A stretch of DNA of 64,000 nt from Mycolicibacterium alvei (GTDB taxonomy: Bacteria; Actinomycetota; Actinomycetes; Mycobacteriales; Mycobacteriaceae): the NCBI RefSeq assembly GCF_010727325.1, contig NZ_AP022565.1, forward strand, positions 4,464,001 to 4,528,000, written 5' to 3'. Each line of letters starts with the position of its first letter. The first letter of the stretch is position 1. The notes under the pieces are model-generated. The model did no database searches. It saw only the letters and a list, made by a program, of their open reading frames with translations, and was not told where the DNA came from. The position numbers were made by a program, and so were the translations under genes. Shown here piece by piece: positions 28,307 to 36,969 of this stretch.

Positions 28307-29959
28307 GTGGCTCTGAATATTGCGGATCTTGCCGAGCACGCCATCGATGCTGTGCCTGACCGTGTCGCCCTGATTTGTGGCGACGAACAGCTGACCTATG
28401 CGCAGTTGGAGGAGAAGGCCAACCGCCTGGCCCATTACCTGATCGCCCAGGGCGTCAAGAAGGACGACAAGGTCGGCCTCTACTGCCGCAACCGCATCGA
28501 GATCGTCATCGGGATGCTGGGCATCGTGAAGGCCGGCGCGATCCTGGTCAACGTCAACTTCCGCTACGTCGAGGGCGAGTTGAAGTACCTGTTCGAGAAT
28601 TCGGACATGGTCGCGCTGATCCATGAGCGCCGTTACGCCGACCGGGTGGACAACGTCCTGCCGGAGACCCCGAACGTCAAGACCGTCCTCGTCGTGGAAG
28701 ACGGGTCGGACGACGACTACCAGCGGTACGGCGGCGTCGAGTTCTACTCCGCGATCGCCGATCACTCACCCGAGCGTGACTTCGGCCCGCGCAGCGAGGA
28801 CGACATCTACCTGCTCTACACCGGCGGCACCACCGGATTCCCCAAGGGCGTCATGTGGCGTCACGAGGACATCTACCGGGTGTTGTTCGGCGGCACCGAC
28901 TTCGCCACCGGCGAGCCCGTCGCCGACGAATACGACCTGTCCAAGCAGGCCGTCGCCAACCCGCCGATGATCCGGCTGCCCATCCCACCGATGATCCACG
29001 GCGCGACCCAGTCGGCCACCTGGATGGCGTTGTTCACCGGCCACACCGTGGTGCTGATGCCGGAATTCGACGCCGACGCCGTATGGCGGATGATCCACGA
29101 GCACAAGGTCAACCTGCTGTTCTTCACCGGCGACGCGATGGCCCGGCCGCTGCTCGATGCGCTGCTGGCAGCACAGGACTCGGGGAACGAATACGACCTG
29201 TCGAGCCTGTTCCTGCTGGCCAGCACGGCAGCCCTGTTCTCCACCAGCCTCAAGGAGAAGTTTCTCGAGCTGCTGCCCAACCGGATCATCACGGACTCGA
29301 TCGGCTCCTCGGAGACCGGTTTCGGCGGTACCTCCGTGGTGGCCAAGGGACAGAGCCACACCGGCGGTCCGCGGGTGACCATCGACAGGAACACCAAGGT
29401 GCTCGACGAGGACGGCAACGAGGTGGTTCCGGGCTCGGGCGTGCGCGGCATCATCGCCAAGTGCGGTCACATCCCGGTCGGCTACTTCAAGGACGAGAAG
29501 AAGACCGCAGAGACCTTCCGGACCTTCCACGGGGTCCGCTACGCCATTCCGGGTGACTACGCCGAGGTCGAGGCCGACGGCAGCGTGACCATGCTGGGCC
29601 GCGGCTCGGTGTCGATCAACTCCGGTGGCGAGAAGATCTATCCCGAAGAGGTCGAGGCCGCGCTGAAGGGGCACCCGGACGTGTTCGACGCGCTCGTGGT
29701 CGGGGTGCCCGACGAGCGTTTCGGTCAGCACGTCGCCGCCGTCGTGCAGCCGCGTGCAGGCGCGCGTCCGACGCTGGCCGATCTCGATGCGTTCGTGCGC
29801 AACGAGATCGCCGGCTACAAGGTGCCCCGCAGCCTGTGGCTGGTCGACGAGGTCAAGCGCTCACCCGCGGGTAAGCCCGATTACCGGTGGGCCAAGGACA
29901 CCACCGAGGAGCGGGCCGCCGACGAGGTGCACGCAAATCACGCGGGAGCCAAGTCGTGA
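28307..29959 (+). CDS. fadD19: Steroid-side-chain acyl-CoA synthetase FadD19
   Basis: A 550-residue ANL-family ligase. LLYTGGTTGFPKGVMWRHED (about 170-189) is the AMP-binding motif; DSIGSSETGFGG, YAIPGDYAEVEADG and a C-terminal GKPDYRWAKD with the catalytic Lys follow. The start VALNIADLAEHAID equals that of Rv3515c. FadD19 thioesterifies C5-side-chain sterol acids and is implicated in C24-branched sterol breakdown in Rhodococcus. The KstR box lies 11 bases before the GTG, so the transcript may be nearly leaderless. It overlaps the next gene by four bases. Confidence 0.95.
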   Translation: MALNIADLAEHAIDAVPDRVALICGDEQLTYAQLEEKANRLAHYLIAQGVKKDDKVGLYCRNRIEIVIGMLGIVKAGAILVNVNFRYVEGELKYLFENSDMVALIHERRYADRVDNVLPETPNVKTVLVVEDGSDDDYQRYGGVEFYSAIADHSPERDFGPRSEDDIYLLYTGGTTGFPKGVMWRHEDIYRVLFGGTDFATGEPVADEYDLSKQAVANPPMIRLPIPPMIHGATQSATWMALFTGHTVVLMPEFDADAVWRMIHEHKVNLLFFTGDAMARPLLDALLAAQDSGNEYDLSSLFLLASTAALFSTSLKEKFLELLPNRIITDSIGSSETGFGGTSVVAKGQSHTGGPRVTIDRNTKVLDEDGNEVVPGSGVRGIIAKCGHIPVGYFKDEKKTAETFRTFHGVRYAIPGDYAEVEADGSVTMLGRGSVSINSGGEKIYPEEVEAALKGHPDVFDALVVGVPDERFGQHVAAVVQPRAGARPTLADLDAFVRNEIAGYKVPRSLWLVDEVKRSPAGKPDYRWAKDTTEERAADEVHANHAGAKS

Positions 29960-31077
29960 AGACAGACCTGAGCGAACGGTTCGGGGTCGAATACCCGATC
30001 TTCGTCTTCACCCCGTCGGAGAAGGTGGCTGCGGCGGTCACCCGGGCCGGCGGTCTGGGTGTGCTGGGTTGCGTGCGGTTCAACGATCCCGACGAGTTGG
30101 ACAGCGTGCTGTCCTGGATGGACGCCAACACCGACGGTAAGCCGTACGGCGTCGACGTGGTGATGCCCAACAAGATCCCCACCGAGGGCAGCGCCGTCGA
30201 CATCGACAAGCTGATCCCGCAGGCTCACCGGGACTTCGTCGCGAAAACCCTTGCTGATCTTGGTGTTCCGCCGCTCCCCGAGGAGGGTGAGCACAACACC
30301 GGTGTGCTGGGCTGGCTGCATTCGGTGGCGCGAAGCCACGTCGAGGTGGCGTTGCGCCATCCGATCAAACTGATCGCCAACGCGCTGGGGTCTCCGCCCA
30401 ATGACGTCATCGAGCAGGTTCACGAGGCCGGTGTCCCGGTGGCCGCGCTGGCCGGTAGCGCCAAGCATGCGCTCAGCCATGTCGCCAACGGAGTGGACAT
30501 CGTGATCGCCCAGGGGCACGAAGCCGGCGGGCACACCGGTGAGATCGGCTCGGTGGTGCTGTGGCCCGAAATCGTCGACGCCGTCGACGGGAAGGCCGCG
30601 GTGCTCGCTGCCGGCGGGATCGGCAGCGGCCGCCAGCTGGCCGCCGCCCTGGCGCTCGGTGCTCAGGGTGTGTGGATGGGTTCGGCGTTCCTCACGGCGG
30701 CCGAATACGACTTGGGCGTGCGTCGTGAGTCGGGTGCCTCGGTGATCCAGGAAGCCCTGCTGAACGCCACCTCCGCCGATACGGTGCGCCGAAAGATCTA
30801 CTCCGGCAAGCCCGCCCGGATCCTGAAGAGCCGCTGGACCGACGCCTGGGACGCACCGGGCGCACCCGAAGCGTTGCCGATGCCGCTGCAGAACATCCTG
30901 GTCGGCGAGGCGCACCAGCGGATGAGCCTGTCCGACGACCCGACCGCGGTCGCCATGCCGGTGGGCCAGATCGTGGGCCGGATGAACGAGATCCGGCCGG
31001 CCGCCGACATCATCGCGGAGCTGGTGAGCGGTTTCGAGGCGGCCACCAAGCGCCTGAACGGCATCGCCGGAAGCTGA
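29956..31077 (+). CDS. Nitronate monooxygenase / 2-nitropropane dioxygenase-family flavoenzyme
   Basis: A 373-residue FMN-dependent TIM-barrel protein with AAAVTRAGGLGVLG at the N-terminus, VIAQGHEAGGHTGEIG (substrate and flavin region) and AAGGIGSGRQLAAALALGAQGVWMGSAF (phosphate-binding). It starts at a GTG overlapping the fadD19 stop, so it is co-translated. A family member, IpdC (Rv3553), acts late in steroid ring degradation, so a steroid-CoA oxidoreductase role is more likely than nitronate oxidation. That is inference. Confidence 0.87.
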   Translation: MKTDLSERFGVEYPIFVFTPSEKVAAAVTRAGGLGVLGCVRFNDPDELDSVLSWMDANTDGKPYGVDVVMPNKIPTEGSAVDIDKLIPQAHRDFVAKTLADLGVPPLPEEGEHNTGVLGWLHSVARSHVEVALRHPIKLIANALGSPPNDVIEQVHEAGVPVAALAGSAKHALSHVANGVDIVIAQGHEAGGHTGEIGSVVLWPEIVDAVDGKAAVLAAGGIGSGRQLAAALALGAQGVWMGSAFLTAAEYDLGVRRESGASVIQEALLNATSADTVRRKIYSGKPARILKSRWTDAWDAPGAPEALPMPLQNILVGEAHQRMSLSDDPTAVAMPVGQIVGRMNEIRPAADIIAELVSGFEAATKRLNGIAGS

Positions 31078-31125
31078 GTCTGCGCGTAGCGCGTCGCTCG
31101 ATGTCGTTCTGGTCGCGGCAGCGCC

Positions 31126-32679
31126 CTAGCGACCGGGCAGCTTCTGCAGCGCCCGGATCATCGGGGTGAGCGCCTTCTGCCAGAACGTCTGCGAAATCCC
31201 CAGCGGCGGGTCGAGATTGATCACCCGCGCGGTGGAGACGGTCTGTGACTCGGTGTACTTGAGGATTCCGTCGGCGCCGTGGCGGCGCCCGACACCGGAG
31301 GCCTTCATCCCGCCCATCGGTGCCGCGGTACTGCCGAACGCCAGGGCATAACCTTCGTCGACATTGACCGTGCCGGAGCTGATCTGGGCGGCGATCTTCT
31401 CACCTTCGGACTTCGATCCGGCCCACACGCTGGCGTTCAGGCCGTACTCGGTGTCGTTGGCCTTCTCGATGGCCTCGGCGACGGAATCGACCGGGTAGAT
31501 CGACACCAGCGGGCCGAAGGTCTCGTTGCGGGCGCATTCCATCTCGTCGGTGACGCCGGTCAGCACGGTCGGCTCGTAGAACAGCGGGCCGAGGTCAGGG
31601 CGTGCATTACCCCCGGCAATCACCTTGGCGCCCTTGGCTTTCGCATCGTCGACGTGACCGGACACGGTCTTGATCTGATCTTCGGAGATCAGGCTGCCCA
31701 TATCGGCGGTGAAGTCGTAGGCCGCGGACAGGTTCATGTTGCGCACCTGCTCGGCGAACTTGGCGGTGAACTCGTCGGCGACATCCCGCTCGACATAGAT
31801 CCGCTCGATCGAGATGCACAGCTGACCGGCGTTGGAGAAGCAGGCGCGGGTGGCGGCCTTGGCGGCCACCTTCAGGTTGGCGCCCTTGGTGACGATCATC
31901 GGGTTCTTGCCGCCGAGTTCGGCGGAGAAGCCGATCAACCGCCGGCCGCACTGCTCGGCCAGGGCCCGCCCGGTGGCCGTCGAACCGGTGAACATCATGT
32001 AGTCGCAGTTCTCGACGATCGCGGTGCCGACCACCGAACCCGGTCCGGTTACCACCGCGAACAGATCGCGTGGCAGACCGGCCTGATACAGCAGCTCGGC
32101 GTTGGCCAACGTGCAGTACGGGGTCTGGCTGTCCGGCTTGACCACCACGGCATTACCGGCCAGCAGGGCCGGGATGGAATCCGAGATCGACAGGGTCATG
32201 GGGTAATTCCACGGCGAGATGACGCCGATGACGCCCTTGGGATGGTGGTTGACCACGGTCTTGACGAATCCGGGCAGCAGGCCCTGCACCCGCTTCGTCG
32301 AGAGCAGCCGGGCTGCCTCGCGCGCGTAGTAGTTCGAGTTCAAGATCATGTCGACGATCTCTTCTTGCGCGGCTGAGCGGGCTTTGCCCGTCTCGGCCTG
32401 GGCCACATCCATCAGGAAGTCGCGATTGCGGGCCAGCAGGGCGCCGAAGCGCTTGATGACGGCGGCGCGCTCCCTGACCGGGCGCTTGGCCCACTGCACC
32501 TGGGCGGCGCGCGCCTTGGCGAAGGCCGCAGTCACATCCTCGGCGGTGCCGACCGGGATGGTGGTCAGCTCTTTGCCGGTGAACACCTCGTCGATGGGCT
32601 TGGACTGCCGGGCATCGACGTCATCGATGGCGACGAGCGCGCGCAGGCGGGCGAAGTCGGCGGCGGACGGTGCGGGCAT
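31126..32679 (-). CDS. gabD2: Succinic semialdehyde dehydrogenase GabD2-type
   Basis: A 517-residue aldehyde dehydrogenase matching M. tuberculosis Rv1731 almost end to end: ISPWNYPMTLSISDSIPALLAGN, FTGSTATGRALAE (NAD loop), ELGGKNPMIV with the general-base Glu, and FSNAGQLCISIERIYVE with the nucleophilic Cys. It should oxidise succinic semialdehyde or another short aldehyde with NAD(P)+. GGGAG lies seven bases before the ATG. In M. tuberculosis this gene is remote from the sterol cluster, so its position here is a local rearrangement. It is divergent from a TetR gene. Confidence 0.92.
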   Translation of the reverse strand: MPAPSAADFARLRALVAIDDVDARQSKPIDEVFTGKELTTIPVGTAEDVTAAFAKARAAQVQWAKRPVRERAAVIKRFGALLARNRDFLMDVAQAETGKARSAAQEEIVDMILNSNYYAREAARLLSTKRVQGLLPGFVKTVVNHHPKGVIGVISPWNYPMTLSISDSIPALLAGNAVVVKPDSQTPYCTLANAELLYQAGLPRDLFAVVTGPGSVVGTAIVENCDYMMFTGSTATGRALAEQCGRRLIGFSAELGGKNPMIVTKGANLKVAAKAATRACFSNAGQLCISIERIYVERDVADEFTAKFAEQVRNMNLSAAYDFTADMGSLISEDQIKTVSGHVDDAKAKGAKVIAGGNARPDLGPLFYEPTVLTGVTDEMECARNETFGPLVSIYPVDSVAEAIEKANDTEYGLNASVWAGSKSEGEKIAAQISSGTVNVDEGYALAFGSTAAPMGGMKASGVGRRHGADGILKYTESQTVSTARVINLDPPLGISQTFWQKALTPMIRALQKLPGR

Positions 32680-32761
32680 CGGGGACTCCCTACTGGCAAG
32701 TAACTAACAGTCAGGCCCAACCTACTCGGTACCGGCAGTCCGACCAAGGCGCAGCCTGTCC

Positions 32762-33334
32762 ATGGGGTTGAATCGGGGAATGGCCGGGCGACCACGCGAC
32801 ACGTCGATCGACGAGCGGGTGCTCGCGGCGACGCGTGAGCTGCTGGTCGAGGTCGGTTGGGACGACCTGAGCGTTCGGCTGGTCGCAGCACGCTGCGGGG
32901 TGGGCAGGTCCAGCCTCAACCGGCGCTGGTCGTCGAAGGCCGAACTGGTGCTGCACGCGATCCTCGGCGAATCACCCGATATGTCACCGTTTTCCGGTAC
33001 CGACCTGGCCGGCTGGATCGACTGGGTGGTGCGTGGGAGCCATCAGCTGTTCAGTCGTTCCGACGTGAGTGAAGCGGTGCCCGGGCTGCTGCTGGCGCTG
33101 CGCGAAAACACCGCGCTGCGCAAGGCGCTGTGGGACGGGTTCAGCGGGCCCGCGATCGAGATGTTTGCGGCCAGGGGATACGGGACGGCATCGGACGCGA
33201 AGGCTGTCCTGTCGATGGCAGCCGGGGCGGCGTTGTTCATGACTACGGTGGCGACCGACGACGACTCGCCCGAACTCCAACAGCAGTTGGTGCGGCTGCT
33301 CAGCCGCGCACTGGGGGTGTCACCGGCCGAATGA
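32762..33334 (+). CDS. TetR family transcriptional regulator
   Basis: A 190-residue regulator with an N-terminal helix-turn-helix (about 15-60; LVEVGWDDLSVRLVAARCGVGRSS, then RRWSSKAEL). The C-terminal ligand domain resembles TetR_C. The ATG at 32780 (MAGRPRD) is an alternative start; neither has an ideal ribosome-binding site. It diverges from gabD2 across 82 bases containing CGGTACCG at 32727-32734, and its 3' end overlaps the convergent epimerase gene by 15 bases. Likely targets are itself and gabD2. Confidence 0.87.
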   Translation: MGLNRGMAGRPRDTSIDERVLAATRELLVEVGWDDLSVRLVAARCGVGRSSLNRRWSSKAELVLHAILGESPDMSPFSGTDLAGWIDWVVRGSHQLFSRSDVSEAVPGLLLALRENTALRKALWDGFSGPAIEMFAARGYGTASDAKAVLSMAAGAALFMTTVATDDDSPELQQQLVRLLSRALGVSPAE

Positions 33335-34294
33335 CGCCAGCATGGCGGCCTGAGGCGAACGCCAGGCCTCGATGGCCAGATCGGCGAGCGTGCTCCTGTC
33401 GTCGGTGGGGGTGGCAGCGGTGAGCAGCAGCGCGGCCTCGTAGCTGATCCCGTCGCCGAGCGGCAGTACCCCGCCGACCAGGTCGGACAACCAGCCGATG
33501 CCGCGGAACGCGCCGCCCGGCAGCGGAATCCGGCGGATCTTGCTTCCCCGGCCCTGCTCCAGCACATCGATCATCTCGTTGAACGACACCATCACGCCGC
33601 CGCAGACATAACGCTTGGGTCCGCGCCCGGGCGCCATCAGCCGCTCGTGCACCAGCGCGACGTCGCGCACGTCGATCATCTGCATGCCGCCGGTCATCCG
33701 GGGCGCCAGACCGGCCTTGGCGATCGGTGCCCAGCCGCGTTCGGTGACCCCGGCCGCGGTGAAGTAGGCCGGACCCACGACGCTCGATGGGTAGGTGACC
33801 ACGACGGGGGCCCCGGCGTCCTGCAGCCGTCGGGCTACCCGGTCGGCGTAGGCCTTGGTCTGTGCGTACGGGCTGCGGCCCGGCGCCGGTGGGGTGTCGG
33901 CGGAGATCACCCCGTCGGGAGGCGGGAACAGGGAGCTGTAGCTGCTGACCGAGACGATGGGATCGAGCCCGGCTTCGACGGCACGGTTCAGCACGGCCTC
34001 TGCTGCGTGCGCGTTGATCTCCCACATCAGCTGCTCGCGGCGGCGATCGGTGCCGACGATGCCGGCGGCGTGGATCAGGGCGTCGCAGCCCGCGAGCAGG
34101 CGTCCGACGGTGTCGCCGTCGCGGATGTCGCCCTCCACCACGGACATCTCGCCGAGCGTGGCGAGGTGGCCGATCACCTCGTCGCCTGTGCAACCCGGTG
34201 CGACCAGCAGGCGGATGCGATGACCCGCCTCCAGCAGGCCTCGAACGGTGTGAGCTCCGAGATAGCCGGTCCCCCCGGTTACTGCGATATGCAT
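33320..34294 (-). CDS. NAD(P)-dependent epimerase / 3beta-HSD-like reductase
   Basis: A 324-residue extended SDR with VTGGTGYLG (residues 5-13) for NAD(P), an AGI-type strand end (HAAGIVGTD), SVSSYSSLF and YAQTKAYAD supplying Tyr-xxx-Lys. The start MHIAVTGG was chosen because the Rossmann strand must begin there. The family includes 3beta-hydroxysteroid dehydrogenases, dihydroflavonol reductases and nucleoside-sugar epimerases, and the neighbourhood favours a steroid or small ketone. It diverges from the Old Yellow Enzyme gene across only 33 bases. Confidence 0.87.
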   Translation of the reverse strand: MHIAVTGGTGYLGAHTVRGLLEAGHRIRLLVAPGCTGDEVIGHLATLGEMSVVEGDIRDGDTVGRLLAGCDALIHAAGIVGTDRRREQLMWEINAHAAEAVLNRAVEAGLDPIVSVSSYSSLFPPPDGVISADTPPAPGRSPYAQTKAYADRVARRLQDAGAPVVVTYPSSVVGPAYFTAAGVTERGWAPIAKAGLAPRMTGGMQMIDVRDVALVHERLMAPGRGPKRYVCGGVMVSFNEMIDVLEQGRGSKIRRIPLPGGAFRGIGWLSDLVGGVLPLGDGISYEAALLLTAATPTDDRSTLADLAIEAWRSPQAAMLASFGR

Positions 34295-34327
34295 GATCCG
34301 TCTCCACCTGCCTGTTAGCATATTTCG

Positions 34328-35500
34328 ATGCCAATGGTATCGAAAGCGTTCACGCCGATGCGCCTGGGGCCGTTGACCCTCAAGAACAGGTTCATCAAGG
34401 CCGCGACGTTCGAGGGTGTCATGCCCCGCGGCCAGGTCACCGATGACGTGGTCGACTTCCACACCGAGGTGGCCCGCGGCGGCGCGGCGATGACCACCGT
34501 CGCCTACTGTGCGATCTCGCCCGGCGGCCGGGTGCATCGCGACACCGTCGTTCTCGACGCCGAGGCGGTGCCTGCGCTGGGGCGGCTCACCGACGCGGTG
34601 CATCGGGAAGGGGCACTGGTCTGCGCCCAGATCGGGCACGCGGGTCTGGTCGCCAACACGCTGTCCAACCGCGCGCCCTCGCTCGCCCCGAGCACCCGGA
34701 TCAGTGCTCCGGCAATGGGGTTGGTGAAGGCGGCCACACCGGAACAGCTCGACACCGTGGTCGACCAATTCGGCGTGGCCGCCCGCAACGCGGTCGAGGC
34801 GGGGTTCGACGCCGTCGAGATCCACATGGGCCACGGCTACCTGCTGAGCTCGTTCTTCAGCCCCGGCCTGAACAGACGCCACGACAAATACGGCGGCAGC
34901 ACCGCCGGACGCGCAGAACTGGCCCGCCGCGTCGCCGAGCGGGTCCGCGGCGAGGTCGGCCGGTCCATCGCGGTGACCGCGAAATTCAACATGGACGACG
35001 GTGTGCGCCGCGGCTTCTGGCTGACCGACAGCCTGCCCACCGCGAAACTGCTGCAGGCCGACGGCCATCTGGACGCCCTGCAACTGACCGGCGGCAGCTC
35101 GCTGCAGAACCCGATGTACTACTTCCGCGGCGAGGTCCCGCTCGACGAGTTCATCGCCTCCCAGCCGAAGGCGGTGGGGCTGGGTCTACGAGTACTCGGC
35201 TCGCGGCTGTTCAAGACCTATCCCTTCGAAGAGGCGTTCTTCCTGCCGCTGGCTCGTCAGTTCCGTGCGGCGCTGACCATGCCGCTGATCCTGCTGGGCG
35301 GCGTCAACGAGCTGGCCACCGTGGAGGCGGCCGTGGACGAGGGATTCGAGTTCGTCGCGATGGGTCGGGCACTGCTGCGAGATCCCGCTCTGGTCAACCG
35401 GTTTGCCGATGGCTCGGCGACGGCGGGATTGTGTGTGCACTGCCAGAAATGCATGCCGACGGTGTACAGCGGCGGCACCCGCTGCGTGGTGCGGGGTTAG
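34328..35500 (+). CDS. Old Yellow Enzyme-family NADH:flavin oxidoreductase
   Basis: A 390-residue TIM-barrel flavoenzyme: FTPMRLGPLTLKNRFIKAA at the start, QIGHAG, EIHMGHGYLLSSFFSPGLNRRHDKYGG (substrate and FMN motif) and FVAMGRALLRDPALVNRF. The C-terminus has CVHCQKC and a later Cys, resembling the cysteine cluster of 2,4-dienoyl-CoA reductase relatives, but the second domain is missing. It would reduce an activated C=C bond. Its TAG stop lies within the target duplication of the following insertion sequence, which leaves the gene intact. Confidence 0.9.
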   Translation: MPMVSKAFTPMRLGPLTLKNRFIKAATFEGVMPRGQVTDDVVDFHTEVARGGAAMTTVAYCAISPGGRVHRDTVVLDAEAVPALGRLTDAVHREGALVCAQIGHAGLVANTLSNRAPSLAPSTRISAPAMGLVKAATPEQLDTVVDQFGVAARNAVEAGFDAVEIHMGHGYLLSSFFSPGLNRRHDKYGGSTAGRAELARRVAERVRGEVGRSIAVTAKFNMDDGVRRGFWLTDSLPTAKLLQADGHLDALQLTGGSSLQNPMYYFRGEVPLDEFIASQPKAVGLGLRVLGSRLFKTYPFEEAFFLPLARQFRAALTMPLILLGGVNELATVEAAVDEGFEFVAMGRALLRDPALVNRFADGSATAGLCVHCQKCMPTVYSGGTRCVVRG

Positions 35501-35503
35501 CGG
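35494..35503. repeat. Left target-site duplication of the IS
   Basis: GGGTTAGCGG, repeated directly at 36960-36969 on the far side of the element. It includes the stop codon of the Old Yellow Enzyme gene. One further G matches on each side, so the duplication is 10 or 11 bases, within the range reported for IS4-family elements. Confidence 0.9.
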
Positions 35504-35521
35504 CAATACCGTTCAGTTAAG
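35504..35521 (+). repeat. IS left terminal inverted repeat (IRL)
   Basis: CAATACCGTTCAGTTAAG, the exact reverse complement of the right end. Eighteen of eighteen bases match and the match stops on both sides. Confidence 0.95.
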
Positions 35522-35545
35522 ACTACAAGGGTGTAGTTTGTAGTC

Positions 35546-36751
35546 ATGCCTCGTGCGGGTTGGCGTAAGCCTGAGTCGGATCGGCGGTTGTCGGATCTGG
35601 TGTCGGTGGGTGTGTTGACGCGGGTGTTTCCGCCGGCGTTGGTCGATGAGGTGATTGAGGCGTCGGGTCGTATGCAGGTGCGTCATCGTGCGTTGCCGGC
35701 GCGGGTGATGGCCTATTTCGCGATCGGGATGGGCCTGTATTCCGAGGGTTCGTATGAGGATGTGTTGGCCCAGCTCACTGATGGTTTGGCCTGGGCATCG
35801 GGGTGGCGCGAACAGTATCGGTTGCCTGGTAAGTCGGCGATCTTTCAGGCTCGGGAGCGGTTGGGATCGGCACCGCTGGCGGCGTTGTTCGAGCGGGTGG
35901 CTCAGCCGTTGGGTGGGCCTGATACGCCAGGGACGTGGGTGGCCCGGCGGCGAGTGGTCGCCATCGACGGAACGTGCGTTGATGTGGCGGATACCCCGGT
36001 CAATGACGAGTTCTTCGGTCGGCCCGCAGTGAGCAAGGGCGAGAAGTCGGCGTTCCCGCAGGCGAGGTTGTTGGCTGTCGCCGAGTGCGGTACGCACGCT
36101 ATCTTTGCGGCCACGATCGGCGCCTATCGGGACTCTGAAGCCTCGATGGTTGAGCGTGTACGGGGTGCGCTGAGTCCGGGGATGCTGCTGTTGGCCGACC
36201 GCGGTTTCTTTTCATACGCTCTGTGGCGCAATACTTCTGACACCGGATGCGACCTGCTGTGGCGGGTGAGCACGGGACGCAACGGGCCGACGCCGATACA
36301 CGTCGAAGACCTGCCCGACGGTTCATGGTTGGCGCATCTGCGTGCGTCCAAGGATCGTCATAGCGAGCCGATGCTGGCGCGGGTCATCGATTACACCCTT
36401 GATGATGGCCGCGACAATCCCACCGTCTATCGACTCATGACGACCTTGCTCGATCCCGCCGAAGCTCCTGCTGATGTGCTGGCGACCGCGTATGCCCAAC
36501 GGTGGGAGATCGAAAGCGTCTTCGACGAACTCAAGACCCACCAACGTGGATCCAAGGTGGTGTTGCGCTCGAAATCCCCAGATCTCGTCCTGCAGGAGAT
36601 CTGGGGATATCTGTGCTGCCACTATGCAATTCGATCACTGATGGGCGAGGCCGCCGCGCACGCCGGCCGTGACCCCGATCTGGTCAGTTTCACCGCGGCA
36701 CTGCGTATCGCCCGTCAATCCGTCGCCCAGCAGGGCGCTTTTTCCCCCTAA
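35546..36751 (+). CDS. IS4-family DDE transposase
   Basis: A 401-residue transposase. An N-terminal IS4-type region (about 10-95; SVGVLTRVFPPALVDEVIEASG, RVMAYFAIGMGLY) precedes the DDE RNase H-like core. The first Asp is in VVAIDGTCVDV, the second in LLLADRGFFSY, and the Glu lies in the YAQRWEIESVFDELK helix (Y-x2-RW-x-IE-x2-FDELK signature). It is full length without frameshift. The ATG follows the end of a short inverted repeat directly, and no clear Shine-Dalgarno is seen. Codon use is a little less GC-biased than in its neighbours. Confidence 0.95.
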   Translation: MPRAGWRKPESDRRLSDLVSVGVLTRVFPPALVDEVIEASGRMQVRHRALPARVMAYFAIGMGLYSEGSYEDVLAQLTDGLAWASGWREQYRLPGKSAIFQARERLGSAPLAALFERVAQPLGGPDTPGTWVARRRVVAIDGTCVDVADTPVNDEFFGRPAVSKGEKSAFPQARLLAVAECGTHAIFAATIGAYRDSEASMVERVRGALSPGMLLLADRGFFSYALWRNTSDTGCDLLWRVSTGRNGPTPIHVEDLPDGSWLAHLRASKDRHSEPMLARVIDYTLDDGRDNPTVYRLMTTLLDPAEAPADVLATAYAQRWEIESVFDELKTHQRGSKVVLRSKSPDLVLQEIWGYLCCHYAIRSLMGEAAAHAGRDPDLVSFTAALRIARQSVAQQGAFSP

Positions 36752-36941
36752 CCAGCGACGATCAGCCGACCGGCACTGGCGCGCGTTCGTGCACCGACTC
36801 CTTGGTCGACTCAACCCAGCACGGCGCTCCCGCTCAGCACCCCGCGTGATCAAACGCAAAATGCCCAGGTGGCACGTCAAAAGGACTGCGCACCAACACT
36901 GGCCTCAACCCGAGCATCCGCCGCATATCAGAATCACCGCC

Positions 36942-36959
36942 CTTAACTGAACGGTATTG
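36942..36959 (-). repeat. IS right terminal inverted repeat (IRR)
   Basis: CTTAACTGAACGGTATTG, the perfect inverse of the left end, followed directly by the second copy of the target duplication. Confidence 0.95.
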
Positions 36960-36969
36960 GGGTTAGCGG
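36960..36969. repeat. Right target-site duplication of the IS
   Basis: GGGTTAGCGG, identical to 35494-35503. It contains the fadD17 stop codon (TTA on this strand, 36963-36965), so that gene also keeps its natural end. Confidence 0.9.

Larger units (their letters stand above)
35504..36959 (+). mobile_element. Complete IS4-family insertion sequence
   Basis: A 1,456-base element bounded by perfect 18-base terminal inverted repeats and a 10-base direct target duplication. It carries one intact transposase gene. After the transposase, about 200 bases hold no supported gene. An 8-base inverted repeat (35521-35528 with 35538-35545) sits between the left end and the transposase start. Perfect ends, perfect duplication and an uninterrupted reading frame all indicate a recent, probably still active insertion. 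Confidence 0.95.

Noticed and set aside
32727-32734. CGGTACCG palindrome as a TetR operator
   Set aside because: Eight bases alone are too common in GC-rich DNA; no longer symmetry surrounds it.
33320-35083. Epimerase with a 263-residue N-terminal extension
   Set aside because: The extension lies antisense to the OYE gene; the Rossmann motif demands a start at 34294.
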